Shown here: in pieces, positions 9,401 through 17,570 of the stretch
Layout: the number at the start of each line of letters is the position of its first letter
How positions within the stretch are numbered: position 1 is the stretch's first letter
Source: Bacteroidales bacterium
GTDB taxonomy: Bacteria > Bacteroidota > Bacteroidia > Bacteroidales > UBA932
Assembly: GCA_017509755.1 (NCBI GenBank)
Contig: JAFWOY010000024.1
Span: forward strand, 1-63,066
Direction of reading: 5' to 3'
Length of the DNA: 63,066 nucleotides
The notes under the pieces: model-generated
Seen by the model: the letters and a program-made list of their open reading frames with translations, nothing else
Databases searched by the model: none
Told to the model about the DNA's origin: nothing
Program-made: the position numbers and the translations under genes

Positions 9401-9665
9401 CTTTCAGGATCATCTCCTGCAGGGCCTTGCTGTCGGCGAAACCGTCGGAAACAGCCGACTCGATCAGCGTCAGTTTTTGCGACAACGTGTTGTTGACATC
9501 GTTGATGGCCTCGACGATTTTGCTGTAATCCGATTTCATCGTGATGTCAATCTTTTCAGACTCAGTGTTGCAAGCCGTAAATACAAACGGCGTGACAAGT
9601 GCCAATACCAATAAGACGCCCGGTAAGCTTATCGGAAGGATTCGTTTCGTCTTCATAGGTTTCAT
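6462..9665 (-). CDS. Lipoprotein with ~54-residue coiled-coil repeats and BspA-like LRR domain
   Basis: The 1067-residue protein has a lipoprotein signal (Cys near residue 32). Residues ~45-430 hold about seven copies of a 53-55-residue unit with consensus SLExKL..IE.AV..G..D....LI..AIESL.G..EE.L..IE.AI.SQT, which should form a long helical coiled-coil stalk; the DNA shows the same ~162-bp period. A middle region (~490-660) looks like two beta-sandwich domains. Residues ~700-1067 carry BspA-type leucine-rich repeats (GSFKGWGNLKSITLPESIT, SKAFYKSMISSVTFPTSLKTI). The layout fits an outer-membrane-anchored stalk presenting an LRR tip, perhaps for adhesion. A TAAATTTG -7 box for this gene lies at 9700-9707 (minus strand). 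Confidence 0.85.
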   Translation of the reverse strand: MKPMKTKRILPISLPGVLLVLALVTPFVFTACNTESEKIDITMKSDYSKIVEAINDVNNTLSQKLTLIESAVSDGFADSKALQEMILKALESLSGTTSEQFAAIETAIKSQTASLETKLAFIEAAVTRGFADEMAQQALIKTAIESLAGPIEERLKAIETAIQSESLGLGTKLDLISSVIESKLTDSREALGLIRQAIESLDGKLEEKLATLETAVKSQTTSLETKLAAIEAAVASGFADAKTGQELVQEAIESLSGTAEERLAAIEEAIKGQTTSLETKLGLIEAAVTSGLTDANAGQKLIQQAIERIGGDMDGQLASLRAAIESQTISLEKKLELIETAVKNNSTDNETGFELIKQAIESLEGTMEEKIAAIDKAIQSQTISLEGKLDLINGALNAGFSDATTTLGQIKTAILGLKDSVDDDGLIKKIDEIVSKLSTIGTTINDNVTKTLTDILGAAKGLKDYGEILTAIQKALEDLIPKPPVITIDEDYMEEDVVMMLTEQSLPIAYTVTSDSDAVVTVTPSDDISATVVPDTNDPLKGVIQIVSGKSITDGKTKVEITASNKDASVKRTLSIKEAYLKPLEPVTQITETIHVGFDCTTLELKLKSNMETSKPEVPDSLRNDDVPWLEVLSYNKTDETTTIQVKLQPNMGLSIRETSVTVKETRFHRAALEFRIQQGYDDKIIDFEDRDLFDKIRETVDIDNDFKICKAEAKMVKSLNDLFGNELTEGATYEFFDEFQYFTGIETIPAGSFKGWGNLKSITLPESITTIQGGYGDEDGPFVECSSLKTISGKFATDDGKALNYNGILLKVLEEIAAYSIPDGVQVVGSKAFYKSMISSVTFPTSLKTIRDHAFEYSKINTVSFPINPDNGTAYVDSIAENSFVHCFYLKEFNGPTNGTVRVTPDKLGLYQGTTLLAFAWGSTLKSNESPITAWSIPDNLGIQKLPESVFDAEGARSGSYLLRKLGLPSTLTYICKGAFQYLQNVSDDNNKFSIYFKGGDPPATVEKDAFMNVTSKTVCLYVPTVRNSDDSLNTDATNERTTLYLVIMGMGYDFFTMEIYDTWPF

Positions 9666-9797
9666 GACTAGGAAAAAAAGAGATTCTGGCCCAAGTGTAC
9701 AAATTTACATTTTTTTTGAATAACCTGACAGAAAACGCGACTTTTTGCAAATCGGAAAAAGCTTATATTTGCAACGCAGATCTTACAACACGATTCT

Positions 9798-10976
9798 ATG
9801 AAAAAGTTATTCTTTCCCATTCTTTTTCTCCTGGTTTTCCTTGGCCTCTTCGGGGCTTGTGGCGCACCGAAGGCGCAGGAGCCGGCGCCGAAGTACATCG
9901 TGCAGGTTTCCATCGGCCACTGGAAGGCGCCCACCTTTTCCGCAGAGCAGATCATCGCCCGGCTCGACACCGTCAGCCGCCTGATTCCCATCGAGAAGGT
10001 CATCATCGGCTGGAGCCTCGACAAAGAGGTTTACCGGAAAGTGGGTGCGTATCTCCACGAAAACAATATCCATATGCTCCTGTGGCTTCCCGTCTTTGCC
10101 GAGACAGAAGACGTTCTCGACAATTCGCCGGCCGTGGACCTCTGGGGACGGCTTCCCGCCGAATATGCCGCGGGCGGCTTCCGCTTCAACTGCCCCACCG
10201 ATCCGCAGAACCTGGCCAATGTCATAGCCTTGTACGACCAGTGTTTCAGCGACTGCGGCTTTGACGGCGTCTTTCTCGACCGCGTCCGTACGCAGTCGTT
10301 CGTGAGCGGAGTAGGCGGCGTGCTGAACTGTGGCTGTCCGACTTGCACGGCGCATTACGCCGCCGAAGGCGTCGATCTGGCGGAAGTGCGCAAGGCCTGG
10401 GAAGAGAAAGGCGACGAATTCCTGTCGGTCTCGGGCTACGATCCGGTCGCCGGTTTCGAATTCGCCGATCCGCTGGCTGCTGCCTTCTTCCGGGCGAAAG
10501 GCCATATCGTGAGCAATTCCGTGGCGGCGGTCGCCGACAGCCTCCACCAGCGCGGCCTTGAAGTCGGTCTTGACCTGTATGCACCATTCATGGCGCCTTT
10601 CGTCGGGCAGGATTACGCGATCCTCTCGCAGCACGCCGACTTTATCAAACCGATGCTCTACCGGATGACCTTCGCTCCTGCAGGTATGGGCTACGAATAC
10701 GATCTTCTGCGGAAAGCGATTCCCGGCGCAAAGGGCTACCCCGACATCAAGATGGACGTGGCATTCCTGGAGTCCCAGTTGGAAGCGATGGCCGATTGTC
10801 CCTGCGCCAAATACCCTGGCATCGAGATCAATTATCGGGCGGACATCGTCCCCACTTCACCGGAATATGTGGCTGAATCACTCGCAGCTGTCATGCGCTA
10901 CCACTTCGACGGCCTTGACCTCTCCTGGAACATCATGGAAGCCCCAGACGAACATATTGCCTGTCTGGGGAAATAA
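9798..10976 (+). CDS. Lipoprotein with TIM-barrel glycosidase-like fold
   Basis: The 392-residue protein has a lipoprotein signal (Cys 21 in LFGACGAP). The rest shows alternating strand/helix segments of a TIM barrel: YIVQVSIGHW, EKVIIGWSL, IHMLLWLPVF, GFDGVFLDRVR (Asp 161), LEVGLDLYAPF, FIKPMLYRM and FDGLDLSWN. The GVFLDRVR segment resembles barrel families where such an Asp takes part in catalysis (hypothetical glycosyl hydrolases), so a polysaccharide target is an inference. It also has a short CGCPTC cluster (Cys 178, 180, 183). A TATATTTG -7 box lies at 9764-9771. It stands alone, between divergent and convergent genes. Confidence 0.65.
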   Translation: MKKLFFPILFLLVFLGLFGACGAPKAQEPAPKYIVQVSIGHWKAPTFSAEQIIARLDTVSRLIPIEKVIIGWSLDKEVYRKVGAYLHENNIHMLLWLPVFAETEDVLDNSPAVDLWGRLPAEYAAGGFRFNCPTDPQNLANVIALYDQCFSDCGFDGVFLDRVRTQSFVSGVGGVLNCGCPTCTAHYAAEGVDLAEVRKAWEEKGDEFLSVSGYDPVAGFEFADPLAAAFFRAKGHIVSNSVAAVADSLHQRGLEVGLDLYAPFMAPFVGQDYAILSQHADFIKPMLYRMTFAPAGMGYEYDLLRKAIPGAKGYPDIKMDVAFLESQLEAMADCPCAKYPGIEINYRADIVPTSPEYVAESLAAVMRYHFDGLDLSWNIMEAPDEHIACLGK

Positions 10977-11013
10977 ACAGAATCAACGGGAATAGCGGTC
11001 CGAATCCCGGCTG

Positions 11014-11325
11014 CTACAGCCGGGGCTTCTGGATCACGCGCACGATGAGCGAGACCATGTAGATGATGATCCCGTAAATTGTGGAGATCAGGGCTACCTT
11101 TAAGCCCGCGCAGAGGACTTGTTGCGGGATGGGTCCGCTGGCACTGATGGCATCAAAGGCTTGCTGTAAACCCAGAATCGTTCCGAAGAATCCGAACGCG
11201 AGGGCGAACAGACCGATTTCCTTCACACAACGCGGGGCTTTCCAGGCCGCGAAAAAAAGGGCGACCAGCAATACGGTGAGGACCGACATGAATGCGGGAC
11301 CTCCGTTAACGAATAATGCAAACAT
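11014..11325 (-). CDS. MotA/TolQ/ExbB-like small proton-channel protein
   Basis: I take ATG at 11325 as the start because it follows a good promoter and gives a compact 103-residue protein beginning MFALFVNGGPAFMSVLTVLLV. It has about three membrane helices, with the AFGFFGTILGLQQAFDAI segment matching the conserved helix of MotA/TolQ/ExbB channels. It is half the length of usual ExbB and has no ExbD or TonB partner nearby. Small proteins of this type occur in Bacteroidota and their function is unclear. A GC-rich hairpin (11006-11024) covers its stop codon. The LytTR regulator is divergent to it. Confidence 0.75.
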   Translation of the reverse strand: MFALFVNGGPAFMSVLTVLLVALFFAAWKAPRCVKEIGLFALAFGFFGTILGLQQAFDAISASGPIPQQVLCAGLKVALISTIYGIIIYMVSLIVRVIQKPRL

Positions 11326-11359
11326 AAGGCAAATAGGTTTGGGATTGAACTTTCTGGAG

Positions 11360-11390
11360 CAAAAGTAAGGGTAGGAACGTTTCTGCCCAA
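11360..11390 (-). promoter_or_regulatory. Bacteroidota-type promoter of the ExbB-like gene
   Basis: On the minus strand, a TTGG -33 element (11387-11390) and a TACTTTTG -7 element (11360-11367, fitting TAnnTTTG) are 19 nt apart, the usual spacing for the Bacteroidota primary sigma factor. It lies about 35 nt before the ATG at 11325. Confidence 0.7.
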
Positions 11391-11477
11391 GCCGAAACCC
11401 CGGACACGGAAGTAAAATCCCCAATTTGCCTTTTTGGATGGGCAGAAAGTCGTGATTTTGCTACATTTGTATCCGTA

Positions 11478-12197
11478 ATGCAACGGCTGCTGGTCATATC
11501 TTATTGGGTGGTCTCCGTCCTCCTGGTGTCGCTTGTCCTCACCAGTCTGGGCTACCGTTTCCTGGAAGCGGTATTCGTCGGAACGATGTTCCTTCCCGGC
11601 GCCCTGATGGCCAAGTATTTTTTTCCGAAAGTCGATTTCAAGGAGCGGCGGACAGCAATCAGGAATACCGTTTATATCGTACTGGGTATCCTGATCGCTG
11701 AAGTTCTGCTTTTCCTGGTTGCCCATTATTACATTATGAACCTGCGGGCGGAGCAACAACAGATGAATGATATCCCACAGCTCCTGACCAATCCCGCCTT
11801 CATCGCCATCATCCTGACCGCACTTGCGACAGGCAGCCATTTCTTCGAAGCGTGGCTCGAGCGGAAACACCCCGCTTCGCCCGCGCCCATCACCTTCACT
11901 TCTGAAAGGAAACCGATAACCCTTTCCATCGAGGAAATCCTGTACGTAGAATCCAACGACGATGTCACTACGGTCGTGGCGACCGGCGGCCGCAGCTTCC
12001 GGAACATAACCCCCATCTCCCGCTGGGAGGCCATCCTCAAACCCCACTTTATCCGCATTCACCGGTCCTATCTCGTCAACAAGGCCGCCATCACCGATAT
12101 TGACGTCGACATCCTCCTGATCGGCGAAACCCAGCTCCCCATCTCCCGCAAGTACAAGGACGAAGTGTTGGCGCTGAATCCCCGTCGTCCTGACTGA
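11478..12197 (+). CDS. Membrane-bound LytTR-family transcriptional regulator
   Basis: The 239-residue protein has three to four membrane helices in its first ~125 residues and a C-terminal LytTR DNA-binding domain (~135-239): ITLSIEEILYVESNDDVTTVV, WEAILKPHFIRIHRSYLVNK and LPISRKYKDEV are diagnostic. There is no receiver domain, so it is not a standard two-component regulator; signal input through the membrane part is an inference. A TACATTTG -7 box lies at 11462-11469, only 8 nt before the ATG, so the leader is very short. It is divergent to the ExbB-like gene, a possible target. Confidence 0.9.
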   Translation: MQRLLVISYWVVSVLLVSLVLTSLGYRFLEAVFVGTMFLPGALMAKYFFPKVDFKERRTAIRNTVYIVLGILIAEVLLFLVAHYYIMNLRAEQQQMNDIPQLLTNPAFIAIILTALATGSHFFEAWLERKHPASPAPITFTSERKPITLSIEEILYVESNDDVTTVVATGGRSFRNITPISRWEAILKPHFIRIHRSYLVNKAAITDIDVDILLIGETQLPISRKYKDEVLALNPRRPD

Positions 12198-12212
12198 TCA
12201 TTCGGCGGGGCA

Positions 12213-12252
12213 GCAAATAAAAAGAAAAGCACCTACATTTCTGTAAGTGCTT
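12213..12252 (-). terminator. Terminator downstream of tRNA-Asn
   Basis: On the minus strand, arms 12252-12242 and 12237-12227 form an 11-bp stem with one mismatch and a 4-nt loop, followed by a T-rich run with two interruptions. It lies 12 nt past the tRNA-Asn 3' end. It may also stop plus-strand transcription from the LytTR gene. Confidence 0.7.
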
Positions 12253-12264
12253 GATTCTGAGGAG

Positions 12265-12338
12265 CTCCTCAAGTAGGACTTGAACCTACGACCCCCTGAT
12301 TAACAGTCAGGTGCTCTAACCAACTGAGCTATTGAGGA
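12265..12338 (-). tRNA. tRNA-Asn (anticodon GTT)
   Basis: The 74-nt minus-strand sequence folds as a cloverleaf: 7-bp acceptor stem TCCTCAA/TTGAGGA, D-loop with AGTTGGTTAGAG, anticodon loop CTGTTAA giving GTT, and T-arm GGTTCAAGTCC. CCA is not encoded. Confidence 0.96.
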
Positions 12339-12451
12339 AGGTTGTTCCCGTGTTGGGATTGCAAATGTAGGACAAATATTCGGGAGTGCAAAATTTTTTT
12401 GAAGATTTTTACTCTTCGCAAAAAAATGTTAGGAAGTTTGGTTTTATTTAC

Positions 12452-12459
12452 TACCTTTG
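12452..12459 (+). promoter_or_regulatory. Probable -7 box of the tRNA-Leu gene
   Basis: TACCTTTG fits the Bacteroidota TAnnTTTG -7 box and lies 17 nt before the tRNA 5' end. No convincing -33 element at 19-21 nt is seen. Confidence 0.5.
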
Positions 12460-12476
12460 CATTCCCTAACGGTTGA

Positions 12477-12560
12477 GCCCAGATGGCGGAATCGGTAGAC
12501 GCGCTAGTTTCAGGGACTAGTAAACGCAAGTTTGTGCAGGTTCGAGTCCTGTTCTGGGCA
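12477..12560 (+). tRNA. tRNA-Leu (anticodon CAG)
   Basis: The 84-nt sequence has the long variable arm of a class II tRNA, a 7-bp acceptor stem (GCCCAGA/TCTGGGC), an anticodon stem CTAGT/ACTAG with loop TTCAGGG giving CAG, and T-arm GGTTCGAGTCC. It decodes CUG. CCA is not encoded. Confidence 0.95.
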
Positions 12561-12563
12561 CTG

Positions 12564-12596
12564 AAAAAATCCGACTGTTTTTGCAGCCGGATTTTT
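12564..12596 (+). terminator. Terminator downstream of tRNA-Leu
   Basis: AAAAAATCCG pairs with CGGATTTTTT, with one A/C mismatch and an inner CTG/CAG stem. The 3' arm supplies the T tract. It starts 4 nt after the tRNA. Because both arms carry A/T runs it could work in both directions. Confidence 0.75.
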
Positions 12597-12618
12597 TCGT
12601 GCCCGGGGGCACCGTTTC

Positions 12619-12658
12619 TACGGGGGCATATCCCCCGGTCCCCCTCGGCCTTCGGCCG
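12619..12658 (+). repeat. GC-rich hairpin repeat, copy 2 (also at 398-436)
   Basis: It starts TACGGGGGCATATCCCCCGG, then a C-run, then a CGGCC TT CGGCCG-type hairpin, repeating the layout found after the rRNA operon. Both copies follow a structural RNA gene and a terminator. The rest of the gap to 12880 shows no gene or clear signal. Confidence 0.6.
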
Positions 12659-12880
12659 CCGACTGCTTGCCGCCGCAAAATCCAGATCTGCCAAACAGGT
12701 GCACAGGCGGCATTCGTATTGTGTTGATAATCAGCGATGGATTTCTTGAAATTGTGCGCTATAGGCCGATTTCGGAGTCTGGCGCACGCTCATCTGTCTC
12801 GTAGGCACGTAGAATGAAGGTAGTCGTGCGCCTGCTTGGCGCTGCCCGCGGCTTCCCAGAGGATCTGCCTATAGTAGCGA

Positions 12881-13903
12881 TTAATGCTTGGGAGTGTAGT
12901 CCATGTGGACGGGGGACCAGCCGACGGTGCCGTCGCTATCCACGTGGACCCGGACCAGGTAGTCGCCGGGATCGGGGTTGTTGCGTTCGCACATGGCGTC
13001 CAGGGTGAGGTAGTGGACGCCGTTGTAGTTGCGTTCATCCCAGGTGTGGACATGGCCGCAGAATACGCAGGTGACATTCCATTCTTCGAATTTGTCGAGC
13101 AGGTAGAAGGTTTCTTCGCGTGTGAAGGTCGAAGCGAATTCGTTGAACTGCGGACGGAAGATGTTGGTGTGGGAGAAGACGAAGGTATTGCGGTAGCCGC
13201 CTTTCAGGTATTTGCCGTTGAGGACACCTTCTTCGATGAGTTTGATCTGCGTCTGGCCGAGCGTGCCGCTGGCCGAGTCCAGGAAGATGAGATGGTCGAT
13301 GGCGATATCCCCGTCGGGAAGCATGACGACTACGTCAATCTCGTAGAAGGAAGAATGGAAGATCGACGACCAGAGCGCCCAGCCGTTGCGGGTGATGTCG
13401 TGGTTGCCTACTACCGGGAAGAACGGGAAGGTAATTTCGTCATAGGTGCTCGTCAGCGGATGGTCGTCGGAATTGGTGTTCGCTACATAATGAAAGGGGT
13501 CGATCTCTGTGTAATGCTTGGCCACATACCGTTTCTTTCCTTCCTGGAGCAGGGAATCTAGGGTGATGTAGTAGCGCGCCTTCGTGTCTGCGATGTCACC
13601 CAGGTGGGCGTAGAAGAGGTCGTCGTCTTTCAGGCCGATGGCAAGCATCTCGTCCATCCGGCCAGGATCTGTGGTCACATGGCTGTCTGCACCGACAAGG
13701 AAGGTATAGTCACCATCGCTGATGAGCAGTTCGAAGTCATCGTTATGGTTGAGGAAAAAGTTGTATGACATGTCGATGCGGTCCTCGACGGCGGTGCCGG
13801 CAATCAGGATGCCGGCCGGGCTGATCTTTTCTTCCAGCGTATGGCAGGAAGACAAGGCGGAAGCTGCGAGCAGCAGCAGCGGGAGGATGTATTTCGATTT
13901 CAT
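12881..13903 (-). CDS. Metallophosphoesterase lipoprotein
   Basis: I start at the ATG at 13903, one base after the upstream gene's stop, which gives a clean lipoprotein signal (MKSKYILPLLLLAASALSSC); an ATG 12 bases further upstream is possible. The ~340-residue protein has the calcineurin-like metal-binding motifs in order: GADSH, GDIADT, GNHD, FSHTN and GHVHTW. It should be an outer- or periplasm-facing phosphoesterase; the substrate is unknown. It is tightly coupled to the barrel gene at 13905-14666. Confidence 0.88.
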   Translation of the reverse strand: MKSKYILPLLLLAASALSSCHTLEEKISPAGILIAGTAVEDRIDMSYNFFLNHNDDFELLISDGDYTFLVGADSHVTTDPGRMDEMLAIGLKDDDLFYAHLGDIADTKARYYITLDSLLQEGKKRYVAKHYTEIDPFHYVANTNSDDHPLTSTYDEITFPFFPVVGNHDITRNGWALWSSIFHSSFYEIDVVVMLPDGDIAIDHLIFLDSASGTLGQTQIKLIEEGVLNGKYLKGGYRNTFVFSHTNIFRPQFNEFASTFTREETFYLLDKFEEWNVTCVFCGHVHTWDERNYNGVHYLTLDAMCERNNPDPGDYLVRVHVDSDGTVGWSPVHMDYTPKH

Positions 13904-13904
13904 G

Positions 13905-14666
13905 TTACCAGGCATATTTGATTCCCAATTTCAAGGAGGTTTCGTAGCGGGTGGCGAGCTGGCTCAAGCTGCCGGCGGGCCGGACGTTGAATTCGCCGAA
14001 GAGTTTCATGGCGTCCCAGGGGAGGGTGGTGTGGAAGCGCACGCCCCAGTTGATGTTCCAGTTCTCATAGTAGAACTGGTCATAATTGCGAAGGAACAGC
14101 CCCAGATTCCAAGAGCTGGTGCGCGGAAGCAGGTTAAGGCCGAGACCGAAAGTGATGGTCGGTGGCTCGGTGTACCCAGCATCGGTAAACCATTGGTACT
14201 CCTCCTTGATCTTATATTTATAGTAACGAATGTAACTCATGCCGAGACGCAGGTCGAAATGGGCGGTTTCCCAAAAAGCCGAGGCATTGATCAGGATCTC
14301 ATACTGATCCCATTGTGTATAGAAATTGTTGACGAGCCGCCCGTCGAAGTACAGATTGGTACGGCCCAGGGGAAGGCGGTAAGTTCCCATCACGTCGGCC
14401 GAATAGAGCCATTTGAGGAACTGGACCTGCTGTCCGGCACTGAGGCTCCAGCGGTCGGTAAAATGGCGGGTATAGGTACCGGCCTCTCCGATGAACCAGC
14501 CGGTCACGACATTGAATCCACCCGACAGGTTCCCGCTTACTTCGTTGCGGTGGATGCCGTCAAATTTGCGTTCTCCGCTGTAAACCTGTGCGTTGGCGAA
14601 AGAGCCGCTCAGCGGGAAGAGGAAAAGCAGGAGAAGGACAACATAGCGTTTTTTCATACGATTCAT
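13905..14666 (-). CDS. Outer-membrane beta-barrel protein of unknown role
   Basis: The start is the ATG at 14666 (a TTG 15 bases upstream and an ATG 9 bases downstream also fit). The ~253-residue protein has a signal peptide ending SGSFANAQ, then alternating aromatic-rich strands through to a terminal aromatic residue (KLGIKYAW), as in outer-membrane barrels of 10-12 strands. It resembles DUF2490-like porins in general texture only. Its stop lies one base before the phosphoesterase start, so the two are likely translated together. Confidence 0.7.
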   Translation of the reverse strand: MNRMKKRYVVLLLLFLFPLSGSFANAQVYSGERKFDGIHRNEVSGNLSGGFNVVTGWFIGEAGTYTRHFTDRWSLSAGQQVQFLKWLYSADVMGTYRLPLGRTNLYFDGRLVNNFYTQWDQYEILINASAFWETAHFDLRLGMSYIRYYKYKIKEEYQWFTDAGYTEPPTITFGLGLNLLPRTSSWNLGLFLRNYDQFYYENWNINWGVRFHTTLPWDAMKLFGEFNVRPAGSLSQLATRYETSLKLGIKYAW

Positions 14667-14747
14667 GTTTGCGGGGGGCAAAAATACAGCTAAGAAAGCG
14701 TCTAAACAAATATTTTCCTAACTTTGCCCTTCAGTCCTGACCTGGCC

Positions 14748-15554
14748 ATGGAAATCAAACTTTTCTCAAAATGCATCAAGGAACTCATCGTGGAGAACGA
14801 CAGGGTGGATGTTCCGTATCTGGGCATTTTCACGGCAGAAATGGTTCCGGCCAGCTACTCGGACCGGCAGACGACGATCCTTCCGCCCTACCGCAAAATG
14901 GCCTTCCACAAGGAAGAAGTGACGCTGGCGGACGGGCAGCTTCTGCTCGACAAGGTGCGCCGGGAACTTGGGGTAACGCTCAATCAGGCTGGCGTGGAGC
15001 TGGGTTGGTGCCTGAGCCGCCTGTGCTCGGAACTGGAAGGTCACAAGATCTGCAAGTTGCCGGGTCTCGGCGTGATGCGGGCCAATGCGCGCAACGAGTT
15101 CTTCTTTGTTCCGGATGACGATCTGGACATCTGGCCTGATGGCCTCGGATTCGAACCTATTTCCATCAAGATTTCCGAAAAGGTGCCGGTCGGCGGTAGC
15201 ATTGAGATTCCCAGTCAAGCCGGGAATAACGAAGGGGCGAAAGAGGAGATTGCCGAAGAACAGGAAGAATTTGTTGATGAAGAGCCCGCGGCAGAAGTAG
15301 AAGAAGTAAAAGAGGCTGAAAGCGTATCGCCGGTGGCACAACAGCCTTCGGCGCCGGTGTATAACAAAGAAGCCAGGAGGCCACGTCGTCGTCCGCTCAA
15401 GCCGCTCAAGCCGCTCTGGATTGTGCTGATTGTGCTGGGCGCCTTGTTTGTGCTGTTTGTCGCCGCGTCGTATCTCTTTACGGAACAGATGTCGCCGATT
15501 CTGGATCCCCTGTTGTATTCGAAGGAAGAACTTGAACTCTTGAGAGGGCTGTAA
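14748..15554 (+). CDS. HU-CCDC81-type domain membrane protein
   Basis: The start is ATG at 14748, after a TAACTTTG -7 box at 14719-14726. The 268-residue protein begins with two HU-related domains of the bacterial CCDC81 type (residues 1-~140; LFSKCIKELI, VPYLGIFTAE, LPGLGVMRAN). An acidic, low-complexity linker (~155-220) follows, then one membrane helix (~223-245). In Bacteroidota such proteins often carry a SPOR domain at the far end; none is present here. It ends directly before dnaG. Confidence 0.8.
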   Translation: MEIKLFSKCIKELIVENDRVDVPYLGIFTAEMVPASYSDRQTTILPPYRKMAFHKEEVTLADGQLLLDKVRRELGVTLNQAGVELGWCLSRLCSELEGHKICKLPGLGVMRANARNEFFFVPDDDLDIWPDGLGFEPISIKISEKVPVGGSIEIPSQAGNNEGAKEEIAEEQEEFVDEEPAAEVEEVKEAESVSPVAQQPSAPVYNKEARRPRRRPLKPLKPLWIVLIVLGALFVLFVAASYLFTEQMSPILDPLLYSKEELELLRGL

Positions 15555-17570
15555 ATGATCGATCGGGCTACAGTCGATAAGATTCTGGACGCCGTCAGGA
15601 TCGAAGAGGTCATCGGCGATTTCGTGTCGCTGCGGAAGCGCGGTGCGAACTATCTGGGATTGTGCCCGTTCCATCAGGATAAGAATCCCTCGATGAGCGT
15701 CTCGTCGACCAAAGGCATCTTCAAATGCTTTGCGTGTGGCAAGGCCGGGAATGCCGTTTCTTTCTTGATGGAGCATGAGCACCTGACCTATGTGGAGGCG
15801 TTGCGCTACCTCGCCAAGAAATACCATATCGAAATCGTAGAGAAAGAGGAAACAGCAGAAGAGATCGCCCATCGTATGCGCTACGAGAGCCTGTTGGTGG
15901 TGACCGATTACGCCCAGAAATTCTATGCGGATATCCTGTGGAATACGGATGTCGGGAAGGCGATTGGCCTGAGCTATTTCCATGAGCGTAAATTCAGTGA
16001 CGAGACGATCCGCAAATTTGGCCTCGGCTATGCGGCCTCGCGTCCCCTGACGCTTTGCAGCAAGGCTGTGAAGGAAGGCTACAAGCCTGAATATCTGGTG
16101 GCGGCGGGCCTCTGTCTGGAACGTGAAGGGACGGGGGAGCTGTACGACCGCTTCTTCGACCGGGTCATTTTCCCGATCCACTCCATCAGCGGACGCGTCA
16201 TTGCGTTTGGCGGCCGGACGCTGAAGGCCGACAAGAGCGTCGCCAAATATGTGAACAGCCCCCAGAGCGAAATCTACGACAAGAGCCGTTCGCTCTACGG
16301 CATCTTCCAGGCCAAAAATGCCATCGCCAAGGCGGACAAGTGTATTCTGGTGGAAGGCTATGCCGATGTGATCTCGATGCACCAGGCTGGCGTAACCAAT
16401 GTGGTGGCCTCTTCGGGCACTTCGCTGACGGTGGAGCAGATCCGCCTGATCAAGCGCTTCACCGACAAGATCACCATCATTTACGACGGGGATGCGGCCG
16501 GCATCAAGGCGGCTTTGCGTGGTATTGACCTGGTCCTTGAAGAAGGATTAAGCGTCAAGGTGGTGCTCCTGCCGCCGGAAGACGATCCCGATACCTTTGC
16601 CAAAAGCCACAACCTGATTGAGATCCAAGAGTATATCGAGGAGAACGAAAAGGATTTCATCTCGTTCAAGAGCGATCTGCTGTTGGAAGAGAGCGAACGT
16701 GACCCGGTGCGCCGTGCTCAGGTAATTGGAGATATCGTGCAGAGTGTTTCGGTCGTAGCCGATCCGATCTTGCGCAACATCTATGTGGACATGGTGGCGG
16801 AGAAATTTGACCAGAAACCCGATTCGGTGCTGGCCAAGATTGCGGAACTGCGGCGCAAGAAGCGGGCGTTGGAGCGCTCCCGCCGCCGCTTTGAAGACCA
16901 GCAAGCTCCTGTCCCGCCCGTTATGGAACCGGCCCCTGCTGCGGAGGAAGATGTAGCCCCGCCCACCCGGCCCGCCTTTGAACTTCGTGACGCATTCCTG
17001 GCCGTACCGGAACGGGAACTCTGCTACTACCTAATCAAATTCGGTACCTATATCCTTCACTTTGAGAAGGATATGTACTATGGTTCCGAGCCCGTGGAAG
17101 AGACCACGGTTTCGCAGTATATCCGGGCGGCCCTTGCCGATGACGACCTGGTTTTCGTGAACGACCTGTACCGCACGCTTTTCGACCGCTATTACGCGTT
17201 TGAAGCCACGCTGCCGGCCGAGGAGGAGCCCGAAGCGCGCCAGGAACGCATCGTGCGCTATTTCACCTCCGGGGAGGACCAGGCCTTGAACCAGGCCGTT
17301 TTCGATCTGATCCTGGAGGAACACCCGCTCACCGTCAAGACGTATGAGGAGTCCATTACCCCTGAGGCACAGGCCCTCGCGCGGACCGTTCCCAAATCCG
17401 TGCTCCTCTACAAGCTCCGCATCACGGAGGAGCAGTGCAATGCCACGACCAAAGAAATTACGCAAGCGCAGCGCAATGGCGAAGCCGAAATCCTGCGGGA
17501 CCGCGTCGCCCGGCTGCAGCTGCTCAATACAGTCAAGAACCGATTATCAAAAGAATTGAAACGATTATGA
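15555..17570 (+). CDS. dnaG: DNA primase DnaG
   Basis: The 671-residue protein makes RNA primers at the replication fork. It has an N-terminal CHC2 zinc finger ([10 protein letters not shown] ... [11 protein letters not shown], residues ~38-64), a TOPRIM core ([25 protein letters not shown]) and a C-terminal region for DnaB contact. Length fits Bacteroidota primases. The ATG follows the previous stop directly (TAA ATG), and the stop overlaps the metG start (ATGA), so the three genes form one operon. Confidence 0.98.
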   Translation: MIDRATVDKILDAVRIEEVIGDFVSLRKRGANYLGLCPFHQDKNPSMSVSSTKGIFKCFACGKAGNAVSFLMEHEHLTYVEALRYLAKKYHIEIVEKEETAEEIAHRMRYESLLVVTDYAQKFYADILWNTDVGKAIGLSYFHERKFSDETIRKFGLGYAASRPLTLCSKAVKEGYKPEYLVAAGLCLEREGTGELYDRFFDRVIFPIHSISGRVIAFGGRTLKADKSVAKYVNSPQSEIYDKSRSLYGIFQAKNAIAKADKCILVEGYADVISMHQAGVTNVVASSGTSLTVEQIRLIKRFTDKITIIYDGDAAGIKAALRGIDLVLEEGLSVKVVLLPPEDDPDTFAKSHNLIEIQEYIEENEKDFISFKSDLLLEESERDPVRRAQVIGDIVQSVSVVADPILRNIYVDMVAEKFDQKPDSVLAKIAELRRKKRALERSRRRFEDQQAPVPPVMEPAPAAEEDVAPPTRPAFELRDAFLAVPERELCYYLIKFGTYILHFEKDMYYGSEPVEETTVSQYIRAALADDDLVFVNDLYRTLFDRYYAFEATLPAEEEPEARQERIVRYFTSGEDQALNQAVFDLILEEHPLTVKTYEESITPEAQALARTVPKSVLLYKLRITEEQCNATTKEITQAQRNGEAEILRDRVARLQLLNTVKNRLSKELKRL

